Shown: one piece after another, positions 8,301 to 17,333 of the stretch
How positions within the stretch are numbered: the first letter of the stretch is position 1
Layout of the letters: each line of letters starts with the position of its first letter
Program-made: the position numbers and the translations under genes
Origin: Clostridium sp. 12(A)
GTDB lineage: Bacteria; Bacillota; Clostridia; Lachnospirales; Lachnospiraceae
Assembly (NCBI GenBank): GCA_000526575.1
Contig: JAGI01000002.1
Location: 1,302,001 to 1,366,000, forward strand
Length of the DNA stretch: 64,000 nucleotides
Direction of reading: 5' to 3'
The notes under the pieces: generated by a model
Told to the model about the DNA's origin: nothing
What the model saw: only the letters and a program-made list of their open reading frames with translations
Database searches by the model: none

Positions 8301-10211
8301 CTATAAATGATCCAATTCTTCCAGCCACAGACGACTTACCGCATCGCTTGGCATTCTTAAATCTCCTCTTGGTGATACCGCTACCGATCCAACCTTTGGA
8401 CCGTCCGGCATACAGGAGCGCTTAAACTGCTGGCTGAAGAATCTTTTGTAAAAGACCTTGAGCCATTTTAAAATAATCTCATCTTCATATTGACCCCGAA
8501 ATGCGTAAACAGCCATCCGGTAGATTTTTTCCGGATGGTAGCCAAATCTTAGAATCTGGTACAGGAAGAAATCGTGAAGCTCGTAAGGCCCTACAAGGTC
8601 CTCGGTTTTCTGAGCGATTTCTCCGTCCTTTGGCGGCAGAAGCTCTGGACTGACCGGGGTATCAAGGACATCCAGCAGTACCTCTTTTAAGGTCTCTTCC
8701 TCGCAGGTATCTGCATAATACCGCACCAGATGGCGCACCAATGTCTTTGGCACCGACGCATTGACTCCGTACATGGACATATGATCACCGTTATAGGTGG
8801 CCCAGCCCAGGGCCAGCTCAGACATATCTCCCGTTCCGACCACCAGACCATTGAACCGGTTAGCCAAGTCCATAAGGATCTGAGTTCTCTCCCTGGCCTG
8901 GGAGTTTTCGTACGTCACATCATGAACGTCAGGATCGTGTCCAATATCCCTGAAATGAATGGTAACCGCTTCTTTTATATTGACCTCTGTCAGCTCAGCC
9001 CCCAGTTCTTTGGTCAGCTGGCAGGCATTCTGATACGTCCTGTCCGTAGTTCCAAAGCAGGGCATGGTCACCGAATGAATCTGATTTCTTGGTATCTCCA
9101 GCATATCAAAGGCTCTTGCTGTGATAAGGAGCGCAAGGGTAGAATCCAGACCTCCGGAAATACCGATGACCGCACTTCGGCATCCAGTATGAGAAAGTCT
9201 CTTTTTTAACCCCATTGCCTGAATGGCAATGATTTCTTCACAGCGTCTGCTTCTCTCCGCTTCATTATCCGGGACAAAGGGCCTTGGGTCGATATGGCGT
9301 TTTAAGTGAAGCTCTTCTTTTTTCATGGGGAAGGGAATTACGGTGTAATCCTTTCTGTCCGCAGGAGGAAAGGTTGTCATCCGCCGTCTCTCATGATTGA
9401 TGCGCTCCAGATCCATGTCTCCATATACGGTCTCGTTGCCAAACCGCTTGGATTCAGCCAGGAGCGTTCCATTTTCCGCAATGAGATTCTGGCCGCCAAA
9501 CACGAGATCCTGGGTGGATTCTCCTTCTCCTGCATTGGAATAGATGTAACCGCACACCAGGCAGGCAGAATGGCCTGTGATCAGGCTTCTTCTATATATA
9601 TCCTTCCCCGTTGTTTCATCGCTGGCAGAACAGTTTACAATGACCGTAGCTCCTGCCAGTGCGTGACGAATGGAAGGGGGGTTTGGAACCCAGGCATCCT
9701 CACAGACCTCAGCCGCTATCATAAGACCTGGAATGTCCTCACAGGCAAAGATTAAGTTCGTTCCCATCGGGATATCCTGCCCTTCCCATTTGGTGAAAAC
9801 AGGAATTTCATTGCCTGATTCAAAATAGCGAAGCTCATAGAATTCAGAATAGTTAGGGAGATTCTTCTTTGGAACAATTCCAAGAATCCTACCGTCCTGC
9901 ACCGCTACTGCTGTGTTATAAAGCTTTCCAAGGTTCTCCCATGGCATGCCGAGAAAAACAAGGATATCATGGCCCTTGGTTGCCTTTAAAATCTCTTTCA
10001 GTTCCTTTTTTGCTTTGTGGAGCAGAGCATCCTGTCCGAAAAGATCTCCGCAGGTATAGGAAGTAAGACAAAGTTCAGGGAACACGATAATTTTTACATG
10101 GTTTCTTATTGCTTCTTTAATCAGCTCAGAGATTTTTTCCCGGTTAAATTCCGGATCTGCCACTTTTACGTCAGGGGTCGCTGCCGCAACCCGGATATAT
10201 CCATGTTTCAT
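8301..10211 (-). CDS. nadE: Glutamine-dependent NAD+ synthetase
   Basis: Amidates nicotinic acid adenine dinucleotide to NAD+ using glutamine. An N-terminal nitrilase-type glutaminase domain shows the Glu in FPELCLTSY (E46), Lys in VPKKNLPNY and the nucleophilic Cys in AAEVCEDAW (C170). The C-terminal ATP-pyrophosphatase domain has the P-loop SGGLDSTLAL and the GTGDMSELALGW segment. The 636-residue length matches the two-domain enzyme. It starts two bases after the MATE gene, implying co-transcription. Confidence 0.96.
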   Translation of the reverse strand: MKHGYIRVAAATPDVKVADPEFNREKISELIKEAIRNHVKIIVFPELCLTSYTCGDLFGQDALLHKAKKELKEILKATKGHDILVFLGMPWENLGKLYNTAVAVQDGRILGIVPKKNLPNYSEFYELRYFESGNEIPVFTKWEGQDIPMGTNLIFACEDIPGLMIAAEVCEDAWVPNPPSIRHALAGATVIVNCSASDETTGKDIYRRSLITGHSACLVCGYIYSNAGEGESTQDLVFGGQNLIAENGTLLAESKRFGNETVYGDMDLERINHERRRMTTFPPADRKDYTVIPFPMKKEELHLKRHIDPRPFVPDNEAERSRRCEEIIAIQAMGLKKRLSHTGCRSAVIGISGGLDSTLALLITARAFDMLEIPRNQIHSVTMPCFGTTDRTYQNACQLTKELGAELTEVNIKEAVTIHFRDIGHDPDVHDVTYENSQARERTQILMDLANRFNGLVVGTGDMSELALGWATYNGDHMSMYGVNASVPKTLVRHLVRYYADTCEEETLKEVLLDVLDTPVSPELLPPKDGEIAQKTEDLVGPYELHDFFLYQILRFGYHPEKIYRMAVYAFRGQYEDEIILKWLKVFYKRFFSQQFKRSCMPDGPKVGSVAVSPRGDLRMPSDAVSRLWLEELDHL

Positions 10212-10213
10212 CC

Positions 10214-11587
10214 TTATTTATCTCCTATCTTTTTATCAATGTCTGTAGGTATCCATTTTGCCTTTAAGGCGTAAATAATATCCATAATCGTCGTTGTTAT
10301 CCATGTGATAGGATAACACCACATCACTGCTTCAAAACTGGGGAAAAATGGAACCAATAGATTAATGTATATCATACGAAGAATACACATGTTTCCAACG
10401 CCGATCAGCATGGAGACTATGGTTCGCCCACTGCCTCTGATACTGCCCATTAATATCTGATGAATAGCAAGGGTCCAGTAAAACGGAAGAAGAATCAGCA
10501 TAGTGGCATTTCCATAAGCGATGACATCTTTATCCGGTGAAAATATCGAAAGAATGCGCTCGGCATCCAGAAACAATACAACGGAAATAAGTAGCGTGTA
10601 TATCATGCTTATGATGATTCCCTGTAATATTCCCTGTTTCACCCGTTTCCATTTACCCGCACCGATGTTCTGACCGGTAAAGGTCGTAGCGGCCAGACAG
10701 AAGCTTTGAAGGGGCAGCATGGCGAAACCATCGATTTTCGAATAAGCACCAAATCCAGCCATGGCAGCAGCTCCGTAGCTGTTTACATTGGCCTGGACCA
10801 CAACGTTTGACAGGGAAATAATTGACTGCTGAATACCGCTTGGGATTCCAAGCTTTAAGATTCTGTTCATCATCTTCTTATCGATTCGTATCTTCGATAG
10901 GATAAGCCGATGGCTTTCCTTTGTTCTCATCAGTGCCATCACAACCAGCACAGAAGAGACTGCCTGAGCAATTACCGTCGCAAATCCAGCGCCTGCTGTT
11001 CCCATCTGAAAGAGAACCACAAACACAAGATCCAGTACAATATTCACCACAGAGGAAACGCAAAGATAATAAAGAGGCCGTTTGGAATCGCCCACTGCCC
11101 TAAGGATTCCTGCCCCCATATTATACACCAGATTAAAAATGGAGCCCAGAAAGAAAATTCTCAAAAAGGAGATAGCGCCAGGCAATACCTCAGCTGGTGT
11201 CCCCATCCAGATCAAGAGAACCGGGGACAAAACGACGCCAAGTATTGTCAAAAGGACGCCTCCTAACAGGCTTAAAGCAATGGATGTATGGACGGCATCA
11301 TAAAGCTTTTCCTCATCCTTTGCTCCATAATACTGGGATATGATAACTCCCGCTCCGGTACCGATTCCCATTGACATACCAATGATTAAATTAATCAGGG
11401 AATTACTGGAACCTACGGCTGCCAGGGCTTCACTTCCCACGAAATTACCTACAACGATGGAATCCGCGGTGTTGTAAAGCTGCTGAAATAAGTTTCCGAT
11501 GAGAAGCGGCATGGAAAAAGCAAGCAGCTGTTTCCAAATAACACCTTCGGTCATAATTACATGATCTGCTCTTTGTTTTTTACTCAC
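10214..11587 (-). CDS. MATE family multidrug/cation efflux transporter
   Basis: 457 residues with about twelve transmembrane helices in two homologous halves and the MATE-type opening PLLIGNLFQQLYNTADSIVVG. Exchanges Na+ or H+ for organic cations or metabolites; the substrate is unknown. Starts at a GTG with GGAGGATC upstream (ATG is not available there). It is divergent from an Rrf2 regulator 167 bp away and precedes nadE in a probable operon, which hints at a metabolic rather than purely drug-related role; that is inference. Confidence 0.92.
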   Translation of the reverse strand: MSKKQRADHVIMTEGVIWKQLLAFSMPLLIGNLFQQLYNTADSIVVGNFVGSEALAAVGSSNSLINLIIGMSMGIGTGAGVIISQYYGAKDEEKLYDAVHTSIALSLLGGVLLTILGVVLSPVLLIWMGTPAEVLPGAISFLRIFFLGSIFNLVYNMGAGILRAVGDSKRPLYYLCVSSVVNIVLDLVFVVLFQMGTAGAGFATVIAQAVSSVLVVMALMRTKESHRLILSKIRIDKKMMNRILKLGIPSGIQQSIISLSNVVVQANVNSYGAAAMAGFGAYSKIDGFAMLPLQSFCLAATTFTGQNIGAGKWKRVKQGILQGIIISMIYTLLISVVLFLDAERILSIFSPDKDVIAYGNATMLILLPFYWTLAIHQILMGSIRGSGRTIVSMLIGVGNMCILRMIYINLLVPFFPSFEAVMWCYPITWITTTIMDIIYALKAKWIPTDIDKKIGDK

Positions 11588-11627
11588 ATGATCCTCCTGC
11601 TCTTCTCCAGTCCTCCCAATGTGTATT

Positions 11628-11656
11628 AGTATACATCCATTTTACCAAATTGGGAA
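11628..11656 (-). promoter_or_regulatory. MATE-nadE operon promoter
   Basis: Minus strand: TTCCCA, 17-bp spacer, TATACT. The -10 region overlaps the sequence TATACTAATACAC, which resembles ATACACTAATAT at the rrf2 promoter; both may be bound by the Rrf2 protein. Confidence 0.5.
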
Positions 11657-11672
11657 GCCGGAGAATTTAAGG

Positions 11673-11701
11673 TTTACTTTTTCTGGTATTTCGTGTAAAA
11701 T
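11673..11701 (+). promoter_or_regulatory. rrf2 promoter
   Basis: TTTACT (11673-11678), 17-bp spacer, TAAAAT (11696-11701). The repeat-like motif ATACACTAATAT follows the -10 and could be an autoregulatory operator. Confidence 0.55.
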
Positions 11702-11754
11702 ACACTAATATCCTACTAAACAGATAAGAATAATTAGGAAGGAGATTTTTAGCA

Positions 11755-12195
11755 ATGACATTTTCTACCAAGGGGCGTTATGCGCTTCGTATGATGCTTG
11801 AATTTGCACTTCATCCCAACGAATGTACAAAGATTAATCAGGTGGCTCAGCGTCAGGAAATTTCGGACAAGTACTTAGAACAGATTGTAACCATCCTAAG
11901 CCGGGCCGGTCTCGTGAAAAGCCGCAGAGGTGCCAAGGGAGGGTATTTTCTTACTAAGGATCCTTCGGAATATACCGTTGGCATGATTCTACGGCTTGCT
12001 GAGGGCAGTTTAGTCCCAGTCGCCTGTATGGAGGATGAGGTAAACCACTGCCATCGTGCAGATATCTGTGCAAGCCTTATGGTATGGAAGAAGCTGGACG
12101 ACGCAATCTCCGGTGTCATCGACAATATTACCCTTGCTGACCTGGTGGAAGAACAAAGAAGATTGGACCGTGAATATCATCATTATGAGATATAG
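11755..12195 (+). CDS. Rrf2 family transcriptional regulator
   Basis: 146 residues with an N-terminal winged helix (STKGRYALRMMLEFAL, then a recognition helix around QRQEISDKYLEQI) and the Rrf2 wing RRGAKGGYFL. Three cysteines at 91, 99 and 105 fall where IscR-type members bind an iron-sulfur cluster, so redox or Fe-S sensing is plausible. No isc/suf or cysteine genes adjoin it; the only neighbour with which it shares a control region is the MATE operon. AAGGAG lies 10 nt before the ATG. Confidence 0.9.
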   Translation: MTFSTKGRYALRMMLEFALHPNECTKINQVAQRQEISDKYLEQIVTILSRAGLVKSRRGAKGGYFLTKDPSEYTVGMILRLAEGSLVPVACMEDEVNHCHRADICASLMVWKKLDDAISGVIDNITLADLVEEQRRLDREYHHYEI

Positions 12196-12223
12196 TATCC
12201 GTAATACCCATACTTTAGCATGG

Positions 12224-12270
12224 AAATGCGCCTTGAGCGGCCTTTAAAGCCAGTCAAGACGCATTTTTTT
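12224..12270. terminator. Terminator between convergent rrf2 and nrdD
   Basis: A 12-bp stem with one mismatch (AATGCGCCTTGA against TCAAGACGCATT), extended by GGC/GCC, and a T-run of seven on the plus side. It ends rrf2 and probably also serves nrdD from the other side. Confidence 0.75.
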
Positions 12271-12293
12271 ATATACTCTTCTAAGGCCGTTCT

Positions 12294-14663
12294 TTATAAC
12301 TGCCCTGCTCGCTCTGCATACTTTCTAATATCAGAAGCATTGGTAATCTTATGAATCAGACCTTCCTTTACCACTACCAGCGTAGGCGCCTGCATGATCC
12401 CAAGGGCTTGCGCCAGTTCTGCATTTTCCTCTGCATCCACAGTTTCATATTCTACATGTTCCAGGAATTCCTTTGCCGTACGGCAGTTTGGACATGTCTT
12501 TGTGGTAAACAGATATGCTCCCGTTGGAATCTCTGTTTTCTTAGTAAGTACCTTCTGTGCTTTTTCCTCAGAGGATACCTTATTCTTTGAAAGACCCAGC
12601 GGATTGTAGGTGATCCGGTTTTTATATTCCTGGGTTTTTCCCTCATTCCAGTTCTGCACCGGACGGTAATAACCAGTAATCCGGCTGTATACTTCTGCCG
12701 GTTTTTCACAGTGGGGACAGATCTTATGCTCTCCTGATAAGTACCCGTGCTCCGCACAAATGGAATAGGTCGGGGACATGGTATAATAAGGCAGCTTATA
12801 ATGCTCCGCTATGGTTTTTACCAGCTTGGCAGCCGCCTGCCAGTCCGGGAGCTTCTCTCCTAAAAACGCATGGAATACCGTTCCGGAGGTATAAAGCGTC
12901 TGAAGCTCATCCTGGATATCCAGAGCATCGAAGATATCTGCCGTAAACTCCACAGGAAGGTGGGAGCTGTTGGTATAGTAAGGAGTATCTCCTTCCTTCC
13001 CGGCAGTCTTAATTCCCGGATAGCGCTCTTTATCATGCTTGGCAAGACGGTAAGCCGTGGATTCTGCCGGAGTTGCTTCCAGGTTATAAAGGTCGCCGTA
13101 TTGTTCCTGATAATCAGAGAGCCTTTCTCTCATATGGTTTAATACGTCTTTTGTAAACTTCTGAGTTCTTGCCTTTGATAAATCTTCTTTCAGCCACCTG
13201 GCATTTAACCCTACTTCGTTCATTCCGATTAAGCCTATGGTGGAGAAATGATTTTCAAAGGTGCCAAGATACCGTTTGGTATAGGGATAGAGGCCCTGGT
13301 TTAAAAGCTTCGTAATGACCTCACGCTTTACCTTTAAGGATCTGGCGGAAATATCCATCATGTGATCCAGACGACTCATAAAGTCGGCTTCATCCTTAGC
13401 CAGATAAGCGATTCTTGGCATATTAATGGTCACGACGCCTACAGAACCGGTACTTTCCCCAGAGCCGAAGAAGCCTCCAGTCTTTCTTCTGAGTTCCCGC
13501 AGATCAAGGCGTAAGCGGCAGCACATGCTTCTTACATCGCTTGGCTCCATGTCGCTGTTTATATAGTTAGAAAAATAAGGAGTTCCATACTTGGATGTCA
13601 TTTCAAAAAGAAGTCGGTTGTTTTCTGTATCGGACCAGTCAAAATCCTTTGTAATGGAATAGGTGGGAATGGGATACTGGAAGCCTCTTCCATTGGCATC
13701 CCCTTCGATCATGGTCTCGATAAACGCTTTATTGACCATATCCATTTCCTGTTTGCAGTCTTTGTACTTAAAATCCATCTCTTTTCCACCTACGATGGCA
13801 TTAAGTTCTGCCATATCAGATGGTACCGTCCAGTCCAGAGTGATATTGGAAAAGGGTGCCTGTGTTCCCCAGCGGCTTGGAGTGTTTACGCCGAAAATAA
13901 AGCTCTCAATGCATTTTTTCACTTCCCCATATGGTAAGTTATCTGCCTTTACAAAAGGTGCCAGATACGTATCAAAGGAGGAAAATGCCTGTGCGCCAGC
14001 CCATTCATTCTGCATGATTCCGAGGAAATTAACCATCTGATTGCATAGCACAGATAAATGCTTTGCCGGTGAAGAGGTAATCTTACCTGGAATACCGCCA
14101 AGGCCTTCCATCAAAAGCTGCTTTAAGGACCAGCCTGCACAATAACCGGTCAGCATGGATAAATCATGAATATGTACATCTGCATTTCTATGAGAATCTG
14201 CAATTTCCTGATCGTATATTTCTGACAGCCAGTAATTTGCCGTAACAGCACCGGAATTACTTAAGATCAGACCTCCTACGGAATATGTAACCGTAGAGTT
14301 TTCCTTGACTCTCCAGTCCTCCACCTTCACATAGCTGTTTACCACATCTTTGTAATCCAGAATCGTATTCTTCATATTCCGGACTTTTTCTCTCTGCTTT
14401 CTGTAAAGGATATAAGCCTTTGCTACGTCCGTATATCCGGCCTGCTCTAACACGTGCTCCACACTGTCCTGGATTTCCTCCACAGATACCTGGCTTTCTG
14501 ACATCTTGGTCTGGAAATCTGCTGTTACCCGGAGAGACAACAACTGTAAAATCTCATCGTTATACTCTTTTTGTGTCGCCTTAAACGCTTTCTTAATGGC
14601 TTCTGTGATCTTAACTAGGCTGAATTCAGCTATTTCCCCATCTCTTTTAACCACCTGGATCAT
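12294..14663 (-). CDS. nrdD: Anaerobic ribonucleoside-triphosphate reductase with fused thioredoxin-like domain
   Basis: Oxygen-sensitive class III reductase making dNTPs by a glycyl-radical mechanism. An N-terminal ATP-cone (about 1-95) gives allosteric control. The catalytic barrel follows, then a zinc motif (ICAEHGYLSGEHKICPHC, about 637-654) and the glycyl-radical segment RITGYYRPVQNW with Gly664. Beyond the usual end there is a linker and an extra domain of about 75 residues (714-789) with a CPNC redox pair (C724, C727) and a cis-Pro-like APTL. It looks like a glutaredoxin/NrdH-type electron donor fused to the reductase. No nrdG activase is next to it in this window. AGGAG precedes the ATG; the promoter overlaps NrdR-box-like sites. 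Confidence 0.95.
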   Translation of the reverse strand: MIQVVKRDGEIAEFSLVKITEAIKKAFKATQKEYNDEILQLLSLRVTADFQTKMSESQVSVEEIQDSVEHVLEQAGYTDVAKAYILYRKQREKVRNMKNTILDYKDVVNSYVKVEDWRVKENSTVTYSVGGLILSNSGAVTANYWLSEIYDQEIADSHRNADVHIHDLSMLTGYCAGWSLKQLLMEGLGGIPGKITSSPAKHLSVLCNQMVNFLGIMQNEWAGAQAFSSFDTYLAPFVKADNLPYGEVKKCIESFIFGVNTPSRWGTQAPFSNITLDWTVPSDMAELNAIVGGKEMDFKYKDCKQEMDMVNKAFIETMIEGDANGRGFQYPIPTYSITKDFDWSDTENNRLLFEMTSKYGTPYFSNYINSDMEPSDVRSMCCRLRLDLRELRRKTGGFFGSGESTGSVGVVTINMPRIAYLAKDEADFMSRLDHMMDISARSLKVKREVITKLLNQGLYPYTKRYLGTFENHFSTIGLIGMNEVGLNARWLKEDLSKARTQKFTKDVLNHMRERLSDYQEQYGDLYNLEATPAESTAYRLAKHDKERYPGIKTAGKEGDTPYYTNSSHLPVEFTADIFDALDIQDELQTLYTSGTVFHAFLGEKLPDWQAAAKLVKTIAEHYKLPYYTMSPTYSICAEHGYLSGEHKICPHCEKPAEVYSRITGYYRPVQNWNEGKTQEYKNRITYNPLGLSKNKVSSEEKAQKVLTKKTEIPTGAYLFTTKTCPNCRTAKEFLEHVEYETVDAEENAELAQALGIMQAPTLVVVKEGLIHKITNASDIRKYAERAGQL

Positions 14664-14724
14664 TAAAACCTAACTCCTTTCCTATAAGAACCCCTTTTTG
14701 ACTTCAAAATTAAAACACAAAAGT

Positions 14725-14753
14725 ATTATAACAGAGTGAAATAAAAAACACAA
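14725..14753 (-). promoter_or_regulatory. nrdD promoter
   Basis: Minus strand: TTGTGT (14748-14753), 17-bp spacer, perfect TATAAT (14725-14730). The -35 element lies inside the nearer NrdR-box-like site, which would allow repression. Confidence 0.65.
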
Positions 14754-14797
14754 TATGTAGATTGGTTTTTTAACACCACTTCTACATATTGTGTTTT
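14741..14797 (-). terminator. hflX terminator that overlaps the nrdD control region
   Basis: Perfect 17-bp inverted repeat (14745-14761 and 14781-14797), 19-nt loop and a T-run on the minus strand, 30 nt past the hflX stop. The arms are AT-rich, so strength is moderate. The same bases make up the two NrdR-like boxes of nrdD. Confidence 0.5.
14748..14794 (-). promoter_or_regulatory. Pair of NrdR-box-like sites upstream of nrdD
   Basis: ACACAATATGTAG occurs twice in inverted orientation (from 14748 rightward, and from 14794 leftward). Each resembles the NrdR consensus acaCwAtATaTwGtgt, and the 16-bp sites are centred 31 bp apart, three helical turns, as is usual for paired NrdR boxes. The nearer copy covers the -35 of nrdD. 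Confidence 0.6.
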
Positions 14798-14826
14798 CTT
14801 TCGTCGTTAATTACATCGGCTCTGCC

Positions 14827-16071
14827 TTATAAACTGGCAAACAACTCCGATGGTACATAAGCACTTACATAGATACCGTCGTCCCGGTATTCTTCTGCTA
14901 ACAGCTGTCCATACTTACGGATCAGCTGGATCTTACCTGCTTCGTTGTAGGAATAGACTTTTTCTAGATGTATTTTCTGATTTCGTAAAATCGTTTCCAC
15001 AAGGCTTAAAAGCTCATCAAGCCCCTCTCCTATCCTGGCCGAAATCTTCACCTGATGATCAGAGGTAACGTCCCGAAGAGTGGTTTGAGGGTCTGCTGCA
15101 TCCATTTTGTTAAAAACAGTTACCATCACCTTATCGCTGACCTTCAGCTCCCTGAGGGTCTCATACACTACATACATCTGCATATCCATGTTAGGATTTG
15201 AGGCATCTACCACGTGAAGGATGATATCACTGTATTTTGCCTCCTCCAGCGTACTTTTAAAGGCTTCAATCAGATGATGAGGCAGTTTTCTAATAAATCC
15301 TACGGTATCCGTAAGAAGTATCTGCTGTCCGCCAGGAAGGTTTAGGTTTCTGGTGGTAGGATCCAGTGTCGCAAACAGCTTGTCCTCAGCCAGAATTCCT
15401 GCATCAGTAAGCCGGTTAAGCAACGTGGATTTACCCGCATTGGTATAACCTACGATGGCAGCCACGGTTACGTGATTTTTGTCCCTCTGCTGCCTTGCGA
15501 CTTCCCGGTGGCGTTTTACATCCTCAAGCTCCGCTTTCAAGATACTGATTCGGTCGTGTATCAAACGGCGGTCCATCTCCAGCTTCTTCTCACCAGGTCC
15601 CCTGGTTCCGATTCCGCCTCCCAGACGGGATAAAGAGCTTCTGAGCCCCACCAGACGGGCAGCCCTGTATTTTAACTGGGCAAGCTCTACCTGAATCTTT
15701 CCCTCTCTGGTACTGGCCCTGGCAGCAAAGATATCGAGGATTACCATGGTTCGGTCCATCACCTTCATATCCAGTGCCTGTTCCAGATTTCGAAGCTGTG
15801 CAGGAGAGAGCTCATCATCACAAACCACACCTGTAGCATCAAGCTCCCACGCCCGTTCCTTCACCTCCTGGATCTTGCCCTTTCCAAGATAGGTTCCTGG
15901 ATGGATCCGTTCCCGGTTCTGTATCATCTTATCCACAGTCACTGCTCCCGCTGTTTTCACAAGCTCTTCCAGCTCATCAACGGAAGCAATGGTATCATCC
16001 CCATCCCCTGTACTGACAGCGATGAGTATGACCTTTTCTTCTATTTCTTTTAAATCAATTAGTTCTCCCAT
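14827..16071 (-). CDS. hflX: GTPase HflX (ribosome-splitting/rescue)
   Basis: Ribosome-associated GTPase that splits stalled ribosomes under stress. An N-terminal HflX domain with the Gly-rich linker GLRSSLSRLGGGIGTRGPGE, then the G domain: G1 GYTNAGKST, G3 DTVGFIRKLPHHLIEAF, G4 NKMD. Length about 414. I use the ATG at 16071; an in-frame TTG at 16083 has its purine-rich stretch too close. It is the last gene of the scpA-scpB-dut-TPR run. Confidence 0.95.
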   Translation of the reverse strand: MGELIDLKEIEEKVILIAVSTGDGDDTIASVDELEELVKTAGAVTVDKMIQNRERIHPGTYLGKGKIQEVKERAWELDATGVVCDDELSPAQLRNLEQALDMKVMDRTMVILDIFAARASTREGKIQVELAQLKYRAARLVGLRSSLSRLGGGIGTRGPGEKKLEMDRRLIHDRISILKAELEDVKRHREVARQQRDKNHVTVAAIVGYTNAGKSTLLNRLTDAGILAEDKLFATLDPTTRNLNLPGGQQILLTDTVGFIRKLPHHLIEAFKSTLEEAKYSDIILHVVDASNPNMDMQMYVVYETLRELKVSDKVMVTVFNKMDAADPQTTLRDVTSDHQVKISARIGEGLDELLSLVETILRNQKIHLEKVYSYNEAGKIQLIRKYGQLLAEEYRDDGIYVSAYVPSELFASL

Positions 16072-16084
16072 AGATTCAACCAAC

Positions 16085-16861
16085 CTATCTCGTCTTTAAA
16101 AACGTGATCTCCCGCTCCGCGGCCTCATCTGGACCGTGAACGGAGACATACTTCTGCATCAATGTCAGGGCCTCTTTAAAATCTCCCTTATACTCCCTGG
16201 CAACTGCCTGATTAAATAAGAGCTCAGGCACCTCACCGCTGTCTTCGGAGGAAAGACCCCGGTCAAAATAACTTAAGGCGGAATCATAGTCTTTCTTTGC
16301 CATACTTAAAAGCCCCAGCTGATTGTAGAGTCTGGCACCCTTTTGCCCTGCTGTTAAAGCCTCCTGATACAGAGCCATGGCATCCTCTATCGCTCCGTTC
16401 TTTTCCATAAGAGCTCCTACGGATAGAAGGGCATTTAGTTTTCCCGGGGATTTAAAATCCTTTTCCGTTTCCCCGCTCTTTTTGTAATCCTCCAAGGCTC
16501 CGGTTAAATCTCCTGCTTCCGCTCTTGATATGGAACGCAGATTTAAATATTCCGGTTTTTTACCGTCAGCTTTTATGAGCTTATCATACGTTTCTCCGGC
16601 TTCTTTATAATTACCTGCTAAAAACTCTGCTTCCGCCCGATATTTTAATATATCGATATCCACCTTCTGGACCAGACCTTTTGAGGAATGAATAGCCTTA
16701 TCAAAGGACGCGATTGCCTCCTCGTAATTACCTTCCTGTAAGGCAGTGATCCCTGCATCCCGGTACGTATATCTGCTGTCTTTGCCTCCACAGCCCTGGG
16801 ATAAGGTAATCACCAGACCAATAAGAACAGCAAAAGCTGCATATCCAGTCTTTTTTCTCAT
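16085..16861 (-). CDS. Tetratricopeptide-repeat lipoprotein
   Basis: About 258 residues. Starts MRKKTGYAAFA, has a hydrophobic signal segment and lipobox LSQGC, so it should be lipid-anchored outside the membrane. The rest is a run of roughly five to six TPR units (AGITALQEGNYEEAIASFDKA, YNQLGLLSMAKKDYDSALSYF and similar). The frame is open back to 16936, inside the dUTPase gene, but GGAG 8 nt before the ATG at 16861 decides the start. Role unknown; TPR lipoproteins usually bind partner proteins. Confidence 0.85.
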   Translation of the reverse strand: MRKKTGYAAFAVLIGLVITLSQGCGGKDSRYTYRDAGITALQEGNYEEAIASFDKAIHSSKGLVQKVDIDILKYRAEAEFLAGNYKEAGETYDKLIKADGKKPEYLNLRSISRAEAGDLTGALEDYKKSGETEKDFKSPGKLNALLSVGALMEKNGAIEDAMALYQEALTAGQKGARLYNQLGLLSMAKKDYDSALSYFDRGLSSEDSGEVPELLFNQAVAREYKGDFKEALTLMQKYVSVHGPDEAAEREITFLKTR

Positions 16862-16895
16862 GCTATTATCTCCAACTTTATAAAAGCTATGAATG

Positions 16896-17333
16896 TTATT
16901 GTTTTCCCGTACTTCCGTGACCGCCCCGATCCTCATTGGTCAGCATGTCCACCGCCATAAATTCAAAGGCAGGCTGATGCTCCATGATGCGGAACTGGCA
17001 GATTCTGTCATTGATATGAATGACAGTGTCTCTTAAGGCATAAGCCGGAAAGAACCACTGGTCATTATCTCCGCAATAGGTCTCGTCAATGATTCCCATG
17101 CTGTTTGTCTGAATAATGCCGTAATTTTTAAAGGTACTGCTTCTTGGAACTACGTGTGCCTCATAGCCAGCCGGAAGCTCCATGGCAATACCAAGAGGAA
17201 TCAGCTTAAACTCACCAGCCTTCATCTCCACTTCCTTAGCCGCTCTTAAGTCGATCCAGTCTGACTTCCCTCCGATGTAAGAAAGGCGCTCGATCTCCTC
17301 TGTAAAATACTTTATTTTAATGGTTCCTGTCAC
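16896..17333 (-). CDS. dut: dUTP diphosphatase-like protein
   Basis: Hydrolyses dUTP to dUMP, keeping uracil out of DNA. 145 residues showing the five trimeric-dUTPase motifs in order: SDWIDLRAA (1), VPRSS (2), [17 protein letters not shown] (3, with catalytic Asp), RICQFRI (4) and the Gly-rich tail [11 protein letters not shown] (5). Motif 5 differs slightly from the RGxGGFGSTG norm. A dCTP-deaminase relative is less likely given motif 3. It overlaps scpB by 4 bases. Confidence 0.88.
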   Translation of the reverse strand: MTGTIKIKYFTEEIERLSYIGGKSDWIDLRAAKEVEMKAGEFKLIPLGIAMELPAGYEAHVVPRSSTFKNYGIIQTNSMGIIDETYCGDNDQWFFPAYALRDTVIHINDRICQFRIMEHQPAFEFMAVDMLTNEDRGGHGSTGKQ

